Shown piece after piece: positions 46,041-57,300 of a DNA stretch of 64,000 nt (position 1 is the first letter of the stretch; every line of letters begins with the position of its first letter). The DNA comes from Hofstenia miamia (Eukaryota > Xenacoelomorpha > Acoela > Hofsteniidae), in the NCBI GenBank assembly GCA_900660155.1, contig CABFPE010000200.1, positions 286,290 to 350,289 on the forward strand, given 5' to 3'. The notes beneath the pieces are model-generated. The model was not told the origin of the DNA, made no database searches, and worked only from the letters and a program-made list of their open reading frames with translations. Both the position numbers and the translations under genes were made by a program.

Positions 46041-46680
46041 TGTTATTTTTAAATAGTGGTGTTACATTTGCCAATATTTATTCATCCGGAAAAAGGAAGC
46101 TCTTATACATGCATTTAAGATGCAACACATTGGTTCAGCTATTAAATCAGCTGTGAATCTTAGGAGCCAAATTGGTATTAGAAATGGTCCGCTGGATTTG
46201 AATTTTAAACGTTGCATCTACTTCATGATTTCCTATTTAGTTGTAAAACGAAAGGAGAAAGAGGGTGGAGTTGATTTAGTTTTAAGATAAAAAAGTTACA
46301 TTCATACCGTTGTAGTTTGCTAAATTTTGAAAACTTCATTGAAGGCATTACAGATTTATTTTTATTTGTAATCAATTTATCTTTATAGTATATTCTTTTT
46401 ATTATTTTCTGTTTAATAAATTGGTAATAAATTCCCATTTATTTTTTTGAGATTAAGGATTTTGATATTGAAAACGTGAATAATTATTACTTGCTTTTCT
46501 TATAACAACACTGCATAAATTTCGTGCAGATTTATAGACATTATGATTGTCCTTTGTTTGAGAATTGTGTATTTTTTCCCATTCTGCCTTTTTTGTTTGA
46601 TTAAATCAATTTATTTGAAATCAATCCATGGTTTTGAGGCATCATTTGAAGGGTTTTTTGAATATTCGAATGAGAGAATA
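46041..46680 (-). pseudogene. LINE linker and reverse transcriptase, upstream half
   Basis: Minus-strand reading gives SKPWI near 46630, then HNVYKSARNLCSVVIRKA, SQKNKWEFITNLLNRK (the linker between endonuclease and reverse transcriptase) and finally SSGPFLIPIWLLRFTADLI near 46190-46130, the first RT block. The blocks lie in different frames. The gene continues beyond the mariner insertion at 44751-44380. The endonuclease part that should lie further upstream (higher coordinates) is not found; satellite DNA starts at 46863. Confidence 0.65.
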
Positions 46681-46862
46681 TATTTTTCTGGGTGCCATAT
46701 ATCCTAATAGAAGAATATAGTTTTTGTAAAATTTGATAGCATTTCATTAATTGTTAATGATGAATATATGGAATTTCAATTTTCGCCTTCTAAATACTGT
46801 CGCTTTTTGCACTTTCTTTTGAATTTTCTCGCATGTTTTCGAAGATTTAGTGGAAATACCCA

Positions 46863-48398
46863 CTTTTAGTCTATTCAAATAAGTAACTATAAGAGACGAA
46901 GCATTTTCTGATATTATGAAGTAGTCAATGAGTGTTTGAATATTAACAAACCATAATTATTGGTAACAATGGTTTAGGTATTTAATCCTCCTTTTAGTCT
47001 ATTCAAATAAGTAACTATAAGAGACGAAGCATTTTCTGATATTATGAAGTAGTCAATGAGTGTTTGAATATTAACAAACCATAATTATTGGTAACAATGG
47101 TTTAGGTATTTAATCCTCCTTTTAGTCTATTCAAATAAGTAACTATAAGAGACGAAGCATTTTCTGATATTATGAAGTAGTCAATGAGTGTTTGAATATT
47201 AACAAACCATAATTATTGGTAACAATGGTTTAGGTATTTAATCCTCCTTTTAGTCTATTCAAATAAGTAACTATAAGAGACGAAGCATTTTCTGATATTA
47301 TGAAGTAGTCAATGAGTGTTTGAATATTAACAAACCATAATTATTGGTAACAATGGTTTAGGTATTTAATCCTCCTTTTAGTCTATTCAAATAAGTAACT
47401 ATAAGAGACGAAGCATTTTCTGATATTATGAAGTAGTCAATGAGTGTTTGAATATTAACAAACCATAATTATTGGTAACAATGGTTTAGGTATTTAATCC
47501 TCCTTTTAGTCTATTCAAATAAGTAACTATAAGAGACGAAGCATTTTCTGATATTATGAAGTAGTCAATGAGTGTTTGAATATTAACAAACCATAATTAT
47601 TGGTAACAATGGTTTAGGTATTTAATCCTCCTTTTAGTCTATTCAAATAAGTAACTATAAGAGACGAAGCATTTTCTGATATTATGAAGTAGTCAATGAG
47701 TGTTTGAATATTAACAAACCATAATTATTGGTAACAATGGTTTAGGTATTTAATCCTCCTTTTAGTCTATTCAAATAAGTAACTATAAGAGACGAAGCAT
47801 TTTCTGATATTATGAAGTAGTCAATGAGTGTTTGAATATTAACAAACCATAATTATTGGTAACAATGGTTTAGGTATTTAATCCTCCTTTTAGTCTATTC
47901 AAATAAGTAACTATAAGAGACGAAGCATTTTCTGATATTATGAAGTAGTCAATGAGTGTTTGAATATTAACAAACCATAATTATTGGTAACAATGGTTTA
48001 GGTATTTAATCCTCCTTTTAGTCTATTCAAATAAGTAACTATAAGAGACGAAGCATTTTCTGATATTATGAAGTAGTCAATGAGTGTTTGAATATTAACA
48101 AACCATAATTATTGGTAACAATGGTTTAGGTATTTAATCCTCCTTTTAGTCTATTCAAATAAGTAACTATAAGAGACGAAGCATTTTCTGATATTATGAA
48201 GTAGTCAATGAGTGTTTGAATATTAACAAACCATAATTATTGGTAACAATGGTTTAGGTATTTAATCCTCCTTTTAGTCTATTCAAATAAGTAACTATAA
48301 GAGACGAAGCATTTTCTGATATTATGAAGTAGTCAATGAGTGTTTGAATATTAACAAACCATAATTATTGGTAACAATGGTTTAAGTATTTAATCCTC
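46863..48398. repeat. Satellite array: 12 copies of a 128-bp unit
   Basis: The unit starts CTTTTAGTCTATTC and ends TTTAATCCTC. Starts recur every 128 bp (46863, 46991, 47119 ... 48271), giving exactly 12 units. Copies look identical by eye; the last differs by one base (TTTAGGTATT to TTTAAGTATT near 48384). Each unit contains the inverted repeat AAACCAT ... ATGGTTT around AATTATTGGTAAC. The homogeneity means recent amplification or efficient conversion; the true copy number may be underestimated by assembly. Confidence 0.98.
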
Positions 48399-49291
48399 TT
48401 TGGTATCTAAATTTAGACTTGGTTGAAATAATCAAATTTAAATTCTTTCAACGATTTTGAGCAGAAGAAACTATTTCACCCATTTTGAAACATCTAAAGG
48501 AATGTGGACTAAGTTATGACTGGGGCAACCATAAGTCAATAAGGTCAAAATTTTTCTCTGACTTCCAATCATTCTAAAAAGGCTTCCAGACATGTTTTTT
48601 ATACACGTATGGGTGTTTGGATACTCTTGATAGGTCAAAATAAAGTCAAAATTTTTGTTTTAAGTCAATAAAGTCAAAAAAATTATTTAAGATCAATAAA
48701 GTCAAAATCATGTTGAATTTGGATATAGAGAAGAATATTTGAGGGCATTTTTGCGCATTTTTCCGCATAAGTTGGCCTTTTTGGTTACATTTTGTGTGTT
48801 AATTAGCAAAACACCCGATTTAGTTTGCTTTTTGCAGGGTCAAGTAAGGTATTCTGATTAGAGTTGTTTCAAGCTTTGAACGACCTTTGCAAAAGCTTAT
48901 TCATAACGCCAAACAGAATACCTATTTGCCAGGCTTGCACGGTGGGGCGAGAATTCCCGCCCCGCAACGCCCCACATGCGGGGATTCGTGATGTAAATAT
49001 TTTCAATTTGGCAGTGAAATGTGTTTAAATTTGAGAGTGGTGATAATTGCTTTGTGAAATTATTCCACAGTACCGCGTGTTTCACCTACTTAAAATTTCA
49101 ATTTCGTCAAACAACAAAAGTGATTGAAACACCGCACACGTGTATGGCCACCCTTATTTACAAACCACTTGACAACTAGAACACAGTTGGATATATTCTA
49201 CTCCAACCAGATAACGTTTGCTAAGAAATTACTCACTCTATTCAAATTTGACATTCTACTCATTGTTTCTTTTATTGCATTGTTGTACAAA

Positions 49292-50677
49292 ATGCCAAAA
49301 TATGCTGAATCAGACGCTTCCAAAATCCGCAATATTGTTCGAAGCTATCCAAGTGAATTTCAACTAACTGCAGACTCTAGGAAGCTTTATTGTAAGTTGT
49401 GTGAAGTTGTTGTACAGCACTCAAAAACATTCTTTGTTGACAGTCACAGGAATAGCGGACGCCACAAACGAAATCTCAAAAGAACAGACAGTTCAGTGGT
49501 TCAACAGCAGTCCACACTTAGATTTGCTACTGAGTCTTTTGGAGAAAGGGTAATCCGGGCTTTCCTTGCAGCCAATATTCCACTTCACAAGCTGAGGAAT
49601 CCAGCTCTTCGGTCATTGTTTTCAGATATTGGTAAACCCCTTCCCAGTGAATCATGGTGTCGTGAAAAGCTGAGCGTGATATCCTCCCTGGAAAGTGAGA
49701 GAATCAAGGAGATCATTGGAGGAAAAGAAATGTTCATGGTCACCGATGAAACAGAAATAAACAATAGAAAATATATTCATATTCTGGTCGCCACTGTTGA
49801 CGCTCCTGAAACAACATACCTTTCTATGTGTAAGGAATTGTCCGGTGCCGTTACTGCCCAGTGTGTTGTGCAGCACATTGATGACATGGCAAAAGAGCTC
49901 GGTGTTCATAGAGATAATTTTGTCCTGCTCCTCAGTGATGCAGCAGCATACATGAGGTCAGCAGGTGGGACATTGAAGATACTTTTCCCGCGTCTAAGTC
50001 ATGTAATGTGTGTAGCGCATCTGCTGCACAACGTCTCAATGAGAGTGCGCTCAGGATATAAGAAAACAGATGAGCTAATTGCCGCAGTTAAAGCTGCGAC
50101 TGTTAAAAACAAAACCAGACGCAACCAGTTTGCAGGAATCGGCTATCCGCCAACACCAATTATTACGAGATGGGGATCGTGGATTTCTGCAGCTGGGTAT
50201 TATGCCGAAAAGCTGCCCCAAATCACAGCAATCATTGATGCATGGGAGGACACTGGAATTCTTGTGCACAAATGCAAAGCAGCCATTTCCAAGGATGGCC
50301 TATCAAAGGAGCTCGTTGAAATACAAACATGGTATAGCTGCCTGGTCAAATTGCTCGAGAGAGTAGAAGGGTCGAAATACACCATGCTTGACGCATCAAG
50401 TGACATGACAGCTTTGAAGGAAAAGCTAAACGGAGATCCTCTACAAGTAAAGGCATATCTAGAGAAACGATTGGAGAAGAACGAGCTTACGGAGATTGTG
50501 AATCTCACTCGTTCCGACATCTCGCCTGCCCTTTATTCCAAGCTTCAGAAATGTCCACCAACCTCAGTGACAGTTGAGCGAAGTTTCTCAATGCTCAACA
50601 AACTGTTGGCGTCTGATAGACATTTTCTTCCTGAGAACTTGCATAAATACATGATGTTATACTACAACTCCAGTTAG
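49292..50677 (+). CDS. hAT transposase, intact, with BED-type finger
   Basis: The chosen ATG at 49292 gives 461 residues; an upstream in-frame ATG at 49124 would add 56 residues that do not look like a domain. A BED-like zinc finger has C34, C37, H52 and H58 (LYCKLCEVVVQHSK...SHRNSGRHKR). The catalytic triad of hAT enzymes is present: D152 (VTDE), D216 (LSDAAAY) and E429 (VERSFSM). The accompanying CxxH motif (H237-x2-C240-VAH243) and W294 of the RW motif are also there. The C-terminal dimerisation block CPPTSVTVERSFSMLNKLL is complete. The protein is shorter than most hAT transposases (about 600-700 residues) and resembles the CGGBP1-like branch. Base composition is less AT-rich than the surroundings, consistent with a recent arrival. 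Confidence 0.92.
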   Translation: MPKYAESDASKIRNIVRSYPSEFQLTADSRKLYCKLCEVVVQHSKTFFVDSHRNSGRHKRNLKRTDSSVVQQQSTLRFATESFGERVIRAFLAANIPLHKLRNPALRSLFSDIGKPLPSESWCREKLSVISSLESERIKEIIGGKEMFMVTDETEINNRKYIHILVATVDAPETTYLSMCKELSGAVTAQCVVQHIDDMAKELGVHRDNFVLLLSDAAAYMRSAGGTLKILFPRLSHVMCVAHLLHNVSMRVRSGYKKTDELIAAVKAATVKNKTRRNQFAGIGYPPTPIITRWGSWISAAGYYAEKLPQITAIIDAWEDTGILVHKCKAAISKDGLSKELVEIQTWYSCLVKLLERVEGSKYTMLDASSDMTALKEKLNGDPLQVKAYLEKRLEKNELTEIVNLTRSDISPALYSKLQKCPPTSVTVERSFSMLNKLLASDRHFLPENLHKYMMLYYNSS

Positions 50678-50737
50678 CCACACTGTATCTGATGTACATT
50701 TGTGGTTGTACAAAATGTAACTGTATCCCTTTTTTGA

Positions 50738-50743
50738 AATAAA
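50738..50743 (+). terminator. Poly(A) signal of the hAT transposase
   Basis: AATAAA lies 61 bp after the stop codon and inside the transposon, so the element carries its own 3' processing signal. Confidence 0.6.
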
Positions 50744-50886
50744 TTTTCAAAAAATCACAACCAGTTTCTTATTGTTTATGCATAGCAAGGTTCTTTTTCT
50801 ATAGGTCAAAATAAAGTCAAAATTTGAAATTTATAGGTCAAAATTTCAGAAAATAAAGTCAAAATTCCGGTTGCCCTAGTTATGAC

Positions 50887-53029
50887 GTAAAAATTTTAAG
50901 GAATACCAAAGCAAAGCATCTCAACATTATTGAAGGTAATTTAATTAGGTCATTTCAACTAATTCTAATCACCAATCACCAAAGAATATTACATACATAA
51001 ACTATTGTTACCAATAATTAAAATGTATGCTTAGCTTGAAGTAGTATAAAGTTTATCACTAGGTCAATATGGGGTAAAATTTTTTTAGATTTTTGGTCAA
51101 ATATTTTGAATATTTTAAGTTCTTAAGTAAAAATAATAATCGCCCTAGCTATCATCAAAATAAATGAGTTGAAAAAAATTTCAATTTATTAACCTACTTT
51201 GAATTTGAAAAGATTCTTATACTATTGCAAATATAAATTGTGCACAAATTTCTCTTTACACTTGTAATAAATTTTATGTTATCAATTTATTGTGTATTCA
51301 CTGAAAAGTTCTATCAGACATAACGTCTTAGGATCTGTTTGAAGTTGATGACTTGAATCTGGTCCAACCAGGTTATGTATCAACGGGAACTTATCGGTTT
51401 AGTCAGTCACGCCAAAATCAATCACCACATTTTGAATTGAATAAAATTGACTAACAATTGTGTCATTGACTACTTGGGTAAGCATTTTAGGGTAGATTCC
51501 TAACTACACTAGCATATGTACTTTTTTTTAACAAATTGAGGTTTTGTTACAATAGGTTTGTGACTAATTTTTTTAAATAAATATTCATTTGTTGGCTTAA
51601 AATGCCAATACCTCAGAGTTAAAGCATAAATATATCGAAGTAACAAGTTATTGCAGAAACTCCGTTTTTATATGAAATCTTATATTTTCAATATCCCATT
51701 TTATGAAATGAAAAAAAGTTGGACTAATCCACTCAGTAGAATAATAAGAAACACTAGTGATATCAAAACGAGGTTTTAAGACCTTTTTACTTTTTTTGTT
51801 TGAAATCTGTTAAATCATAAATGAAATAAATTTTCAGTAAATTTAATGAGTAACGTAGTTTCACATTGTGTAATTTATTAATGCAAATTTTTAGAAAAAA
51901 CTAGCTGGAAATCTTCTATTATGCATACAATATTCGAACCCCCTGAGATGAATTTAGGAATATACCGATATTGAAATGGTTTCCCTTGAAATTTAAAGAA
52001 AATTGAAAAATACTTGTTGGTTTTTAGTAAAATTTACTAAATGTTTGCTATAGAAGTTATGTAAGCCCCATTCATTATACTTTGTCTCCATAAATTTGTG
52101 GCAGTTTGTGATGTTGATAAAACGTAGGTTGCAAACTACCATGGTGTGAATTTTGAAATTTTGATAAAAAATTGTATAAACATTTTGTTAAAATTATATA
52201 TAAATATAAATTTTGAACATGTCAGCGAATAGATCCATTCGCTTGAAAATATCCCCTGATCTTCTTTAATTGCTTAATACTGTGGAATGAATTTAGTTGT
52301 GCTTTCTTTTAGAATAGAATATTATAATTTTGTTTTTCTAGGAATGAATAAAATCATGGAAGGAGTTGCTTCACAAAATATAATCTATTTCCTAGCAATG
52401 TATTTAAAGATCATTGGCAAAAATTATTAAAATTAAAAATGTAGGATTACATAATGCACAAATTAGTCTATATTTAAATTTAAATCAATCTAAGCATTAC
52501 AAAGAAGCGTTGGAGTGAAGATTCATTATCGAAGAAGGTTTAACGTCTCGATGAGTGTACCTTCTTTCGTAGGATTATCCCCCATTCTTCTTGTCTTTCT
52601 GAACTATGGCAGCGAGGATTCTATCTAAATTTCTAAGCGTTAAGCCTACTTGCGAGGTGTAGGGAGTTTAACTAAATGTTAAGTTCTCTCAACCAATCAT
52701 ATTCAGCTTAATCTCTGACGTTGAGGTGACTATTAAATAAATTACATTGTTACATAATTGTTGATAAATGCAATTGAAACGGAAATAACTAAGACATTTC
52801 GCAAACAAATTCAAATAATAATTTTCAATAGCTCAACATAGACTTTGTACTTAAGAATAAAGTTTCATTTGATTGTTTGTTAATGTCTTTATAGCAAACA
52901 ATCTTTTTGTTATTATGTAATACCCTGGGAAAGGATCATTAACGGTTCATATCTTTTTTCTGATATAGTTTTGCCTCAAAATTGAAAATTAAAATATTTA
53001 TATAGCTAAATATCTAATTTTTTCAATTA
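50887..53029. other. Non-coding stretch with an inverted echo of the satellite
   Basis: No gene is seen. At 50998-51020 the sequence taaactattgttaccaata continues to match the reverse complement of part of the 128-bp satellite unit (22 of 23 positions). Confidence 0.55.
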
Positions 53030-54341
53030 CAGTCGCGCTCAAAGTTTGCATGACTTAAAAAATATCACATAAATCGCCAGAATTTAGTGTTTATGTTAAT
53101 TATATTTCAAACAATAACATCAAACGAAAACTCACAAAATCACATCAATGTTTCGTTTGCCATCCACGGCTCTTAATAACAGCCTCTATTCTTCTTGGCA
53201 TCGAATCCGCCAAAATCTGACACTTTTCGACCATTTCGGGAACATTTTTCCATAATTTCAAAATGTGGATATGCTTTCTTGTTTGGAATAAGCTTTTTCC
53301 AGCTTCTTTATAATGGCCCAGAGGTTCTCCACTGGGTTAAGGTCCGGCGATGCAGGTGGCCATTCTAGTAGGCGACTCTTTTTTCAGCGAAGTGCTCCAG
53401 AGCTCGTCTGCTCACATGACATGGCGTGTTGCCTTGCTGGAAATACCCACTTCCATCCGGAAGCCATTCTTACATTTGCTGAACTACACGCCTATCGATA
53501 ATATGTTCGATGTCTTGTTGCGAGTTCATCGTTCCCTCGACCACATGGCATCGGCCTGTTCCTTGGTATCCATATCATCACTCTCACCGGATGCTTTTGG
53601 GTCAGGTTGTAGTGAGCTGGGGTGAGCTCATGACCATCCACGACCCTAACATAGCGAGGACAGTTGTCGCAGACTTCAATGACAGTTTCGTCACTAAAAA
53701 TCACGTGTCTCCGTTGATCCAGCAACCAATTCTCATATTGGCGAGTCCACGAAAGGCGTTTTGCGGCTTGAAACTCCGACAAAGATGGTCTCCTGTACGG
53801 CTTTACAGCCTTGCAACCACCTCGTGACAATGTTCGCTTGACCGTGCTTATGGAGCATGAATCACCTGATGGCCCAAGAGCCATTTGTAGTTCCTTTGCA
53901 ATTGAGCGAGGACTTTTAACCGCCAATTGTCGCAGAATGACGTACGCCGCGGTCTCTAAGAGCTTTGGGGCGTCCACGATTAGCATAATTCGTACCGCTT
54001 TGACCAGTTTCTTTGAATCTTTGTATTGTCCTGGCTACGGTAGATTGGTTGATGCCCAAATCATTGGCATCACGAGTACTCTAAGTAGTATTCTCGTACA
54101 ACGGAAATTATCTGCTTTTGCATAACATCTTGGGATTCCATGACGAAATTGATTTTAAGACAAATTGTAACACTATGTATTGAATTTTTCAACTAACGTT
54201 TTTAAACTCAACTGCAGTAATGCCTATTCTTCGAAACAGTTCAAATAATATCATTTGGTCTGTCTGATCTGTCATTTTAGAATGTATATAGGCGAGAAAA
54301 CCATAAGCAACTAGGTGATGCAAACTTTTTGAGTGCGACTG
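53030..54341 (-). mobile_element. Tc1-like transposon, inactive
   Basis: The ends CAGTCGCGCTCAAAGTTTGC (left) and, in reverse complement, CAGTCGCACTCAAAAAGTTT (right) are inverted repeats of roughly 25 bp. TA flanks both sides (53028-53029 and 54342-54343). The 1312-bp size is typical of Tc1. It carries a broken transposase on the minus strand. Confidence 0.88.
53144..54141 (-). pseudogene. Tc1 transposase pseudogene
   Basis: From the ATG at 54139-54141 the product starts MESQDVMQKQIISVVREYY, a Tc1-style N-terminal helix-turn-helix region. The longest open piece (53986-53492) includes RSIAKELQMALGPSG, then RLSWTRQYENWLLDQRRHVIFSDET with the first catalytic aspartate. Later frames give NPVENLWAIIKKLE with the catalytic glutamate (near 53330-53290) and SMPRRIEAVIKSRGWQTKH just before the stop (53146-53144). 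Several frameshifts and stops break it. Confidence 0.85.
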
Positions 54342-54343
54342 TA

Positions 54344-57292
54344 TTTTTAATATGCATTCCCAATTTAGGACCTATCCGGAAACACTTCAAAGATTTTTTA
54401 ATTAGCCAAGCATCTAGTTCTTGTGAATGTTATATGTTATGTTCACAAAATTTAGGAAAAATTTAAATAATTTTTACGGATTAATTAAATAGAATGCGTG
54501 TTGCATAAATTCAAATGAATTAATCACTGTACTTATTAGAAGATCAAATTAAAATCTTCCAGTTTTGGCTTACAAGGAAAAAAATATATTTCAAGAAAAT
54601 CAAAATCATGACTTCGTCAATTCCAAATGTAAAATTTTCTTTCAAAAATATGAATAATCGGAACAAAATGAGATGTATATTTTGTAGCCATCAGATCATA
54701 TGACTTTACTCGTTGACTATTATTAGTAAATATCCTGATCACGTATCAATTACTTAGTTAATAATGGTTCAGATGCAAAAGAAGAACTTGAAAATTCATG
54801 GACTTGTGAAGTGAATATTTTCTGAAAATTCATCGATTTTAGTAAACATTCCAGCCTTAGCCCTACTTTGTACACTTCATATTTATGGAGGTAAGGATTC
54901 AATGATCCATAATCTATCCAGAAATTCTTCAAAAATATTTAAACCGCTATGACATCTCAACTCATGCAGGGCGGTATATCGACACAAACAACATATAATT
55001 TGATATGCATGTAGGACGCGTTTTTCAGCCCCAATCACAGCATATCTTCAGATGAAATTGACTAAATTATGCCTGAAACAAGTATTGGCCAAGTCACATT
55101 ATATTAGAGGCATCAAAACATCAAAGAGGTGGATAGCTAAAATAGATTGGATCAGCACTCTAAGTTAGCACGTTGAAAATTCGATATTTTGCTGGATTAC
55201 AAATTAAATTTATATATAATAGGTTTGCAAGTATTCATGCTTGTCCAGTGGAATAGGCATCCTCGAGGTCTTATTGAGATCTCCTTCTGCTACTCGTGGG
55301 ATGGGGTAGGGTGTGGGGGAGATGAATTCCATCCCTATGGATGGTCGATGGAGATTTCTGGAGCTAGTGCCGTAACTCCAACACTATGTTATAAGAATGT
55401 TATTATTGCCTTCCAAATTCAACGGGGACTTTAACATCTACTTCAACTATGAGAACGCTATTGTTAAAGCTCCTCAATCTCAGAAATTCATATTCTAAAT
55501 CAAGGTATACTAATTTTTTTCAAAGATTGTTTTCAAAATTCTGATTTCCTAAAGGAACAATCAGATCGGTTTTCACCAGAATGGTAAGAAGTGTGGCTAA
55601 AATGATTTTGATCGAATTGCTAACGTTTAGAGGGCTTTGTATATTACATTAGAAATATACCACTTATCTTCATTACTTACATGTGCATGTAGGTATCTTA
55701 AGCAATTCAAGTTAGTTCAGAAAGAAAAACACCAAAACACAGAACTTAGAAAAAAAGCAATTCATTTGATGACCATGGAATAATTACCACTTAAATTTGG
55801 CTTAGTTAGTCCCATTTTGTTCAAGAACACAATCTGTTATTATTGATGGACGTGCTTCTGCAGAACATGCACTTAGTCATAGTATCCCTCAGCCAGGGGC
55901 CCATCTTACCGGGGGTGATGGGGTGTTGTACTCGCCGAATATTTTTTTCTCAGAGGACAGCAAAATGCTATTTTAGTAGATATTGCAATATATTAGGTTT
56001 ATTTCCATTTATTTTCTAAATTTACAATGCAGTAATTAAAAAGTTGATCTCTTTCTACATTTTTTTGCAATTATAAGAATGGAATAAGTGATTTGTGTTT
56101 TCATTGTAAATACATTTATAACTCTTGAATATCAGCCATTAAAATGGCTAAATACATTATATATCTTTTTTTGAAATACTGATATATTCTATTTTTCTAG
56201 ATGAACAAACAAGCTTCAATTTATCGTAATTCGTTTTTGAAGGAACTCCTTATATAACGTGTAAAGAATTACATATATATCACTTTTATATTTGTACATC
56301 TAGTCTTGTGAAAAAATTAACGTCTGATAACTTATTTTTATCCAATACCATAGAAAAATCAACAATATAATCCAAGTTGCTAAATCGCAATTCTTGCCTA
56401 GTCAATCTCGCTTTACTATCCTATGTTTCAGGTGCATACACACGATTTTCTAACGAGGTAGATCTCTATCGCGATCAGGTGAGAGACCAAAAGTATGCGA
56501 AATTTTTCAAAATATCAAAAAGATAGACATCTAAAATGCATTTAATGACTTTAATTTTTTAATTATTTTAATTTTTTTGAAATTTTTGAATTTAATCAAT
56601 CAAAATGAAGCTTAAAAGCATGTCGGGGAAAATTCCACCATTCCCCGCTTTGCTTCAGTACTGCTATGTATTATTAAGTGTCAATCTTTTTTATTTAATA
56701 TAATTATTTTGTTTTCGCAATCTGATAGGTTATCAAATACCAGTTTCATATATTACTGAAAGCTGGTCAAAAATAGATTCAGCTTAGTGGAAGTCAAAAT
56801 AGAAAACACGTATTTCCTTATCCGATTGAAGTCTATGAGTTTATGTTACGCATCTATTGGCTATTGCTGCCAAAGTACGATTTCTTAGCAATCTCAGAAT
56901 TATCAAAAACCTCTTGAGAACAATCATGGCTCATGACGGACTGTTATGTTGTGAAAAATATTTGGAAGAACAGTTTCATATGGATAAAGCAATAACACGA
57001 TTCATACAATTAAAGAATTCTTTATGCACGTGTATTTGTATTTGCACTTTTAAATTCATGTTGATTTATTAATATTTTTATTGGCAAGGCAAACGCAATC
57101 AGAAAGTCAACTACGTTTTTGTACAAGTTCATAGACTCTTAGCCGAAACATTTGTACCATTGATTTATTGTAGGGATGCACGAAAGAGCTTTTAATTTTA
57201 AAATAAATTCTAATGCGATTGTGTGAGAATCGTATTTTGAATTTAAGCTGAAATCGCTTTGTAACCAATATTCAATGCAATCTTTAGATTAG
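54344..57292. other. Non-coding stretch
   Basis: No gene or clear mobile element was recognised. GC-rich patches near 55290-55380 and 55890-55940 are conspicuous but have no paired ends or domain. Confidence 0.45.
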
Positions 57293-57300
57293 CTTGTTAG

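Larger units (their letters stand above)
48521..50878 (+). mobile_element. Apparently complete autonomous hAT transposon
   Basis: The 2358-bp element starts TGGGGCAACC and ends, in reverse complement, TAGGGCAACC. It is flanked by a perfect 8-bp duplication gttatgac (48513-48520 and 50879-50886). Both subterminal regions are packed with AGTCAAAAT and GGTCAAAAT words (for example 48637-48715 and 50805-50865), likely binding sites for the transposase. It encodes one long intact transposase frame and a poly(A) signal. All parts needed for mobility appear present. Confidence 0.92.

Noticed and set aside
46863-48398. CRISPR array
   Set aside because: The 128-bp units directly abut without spacers and the DNA is eukaryotic.
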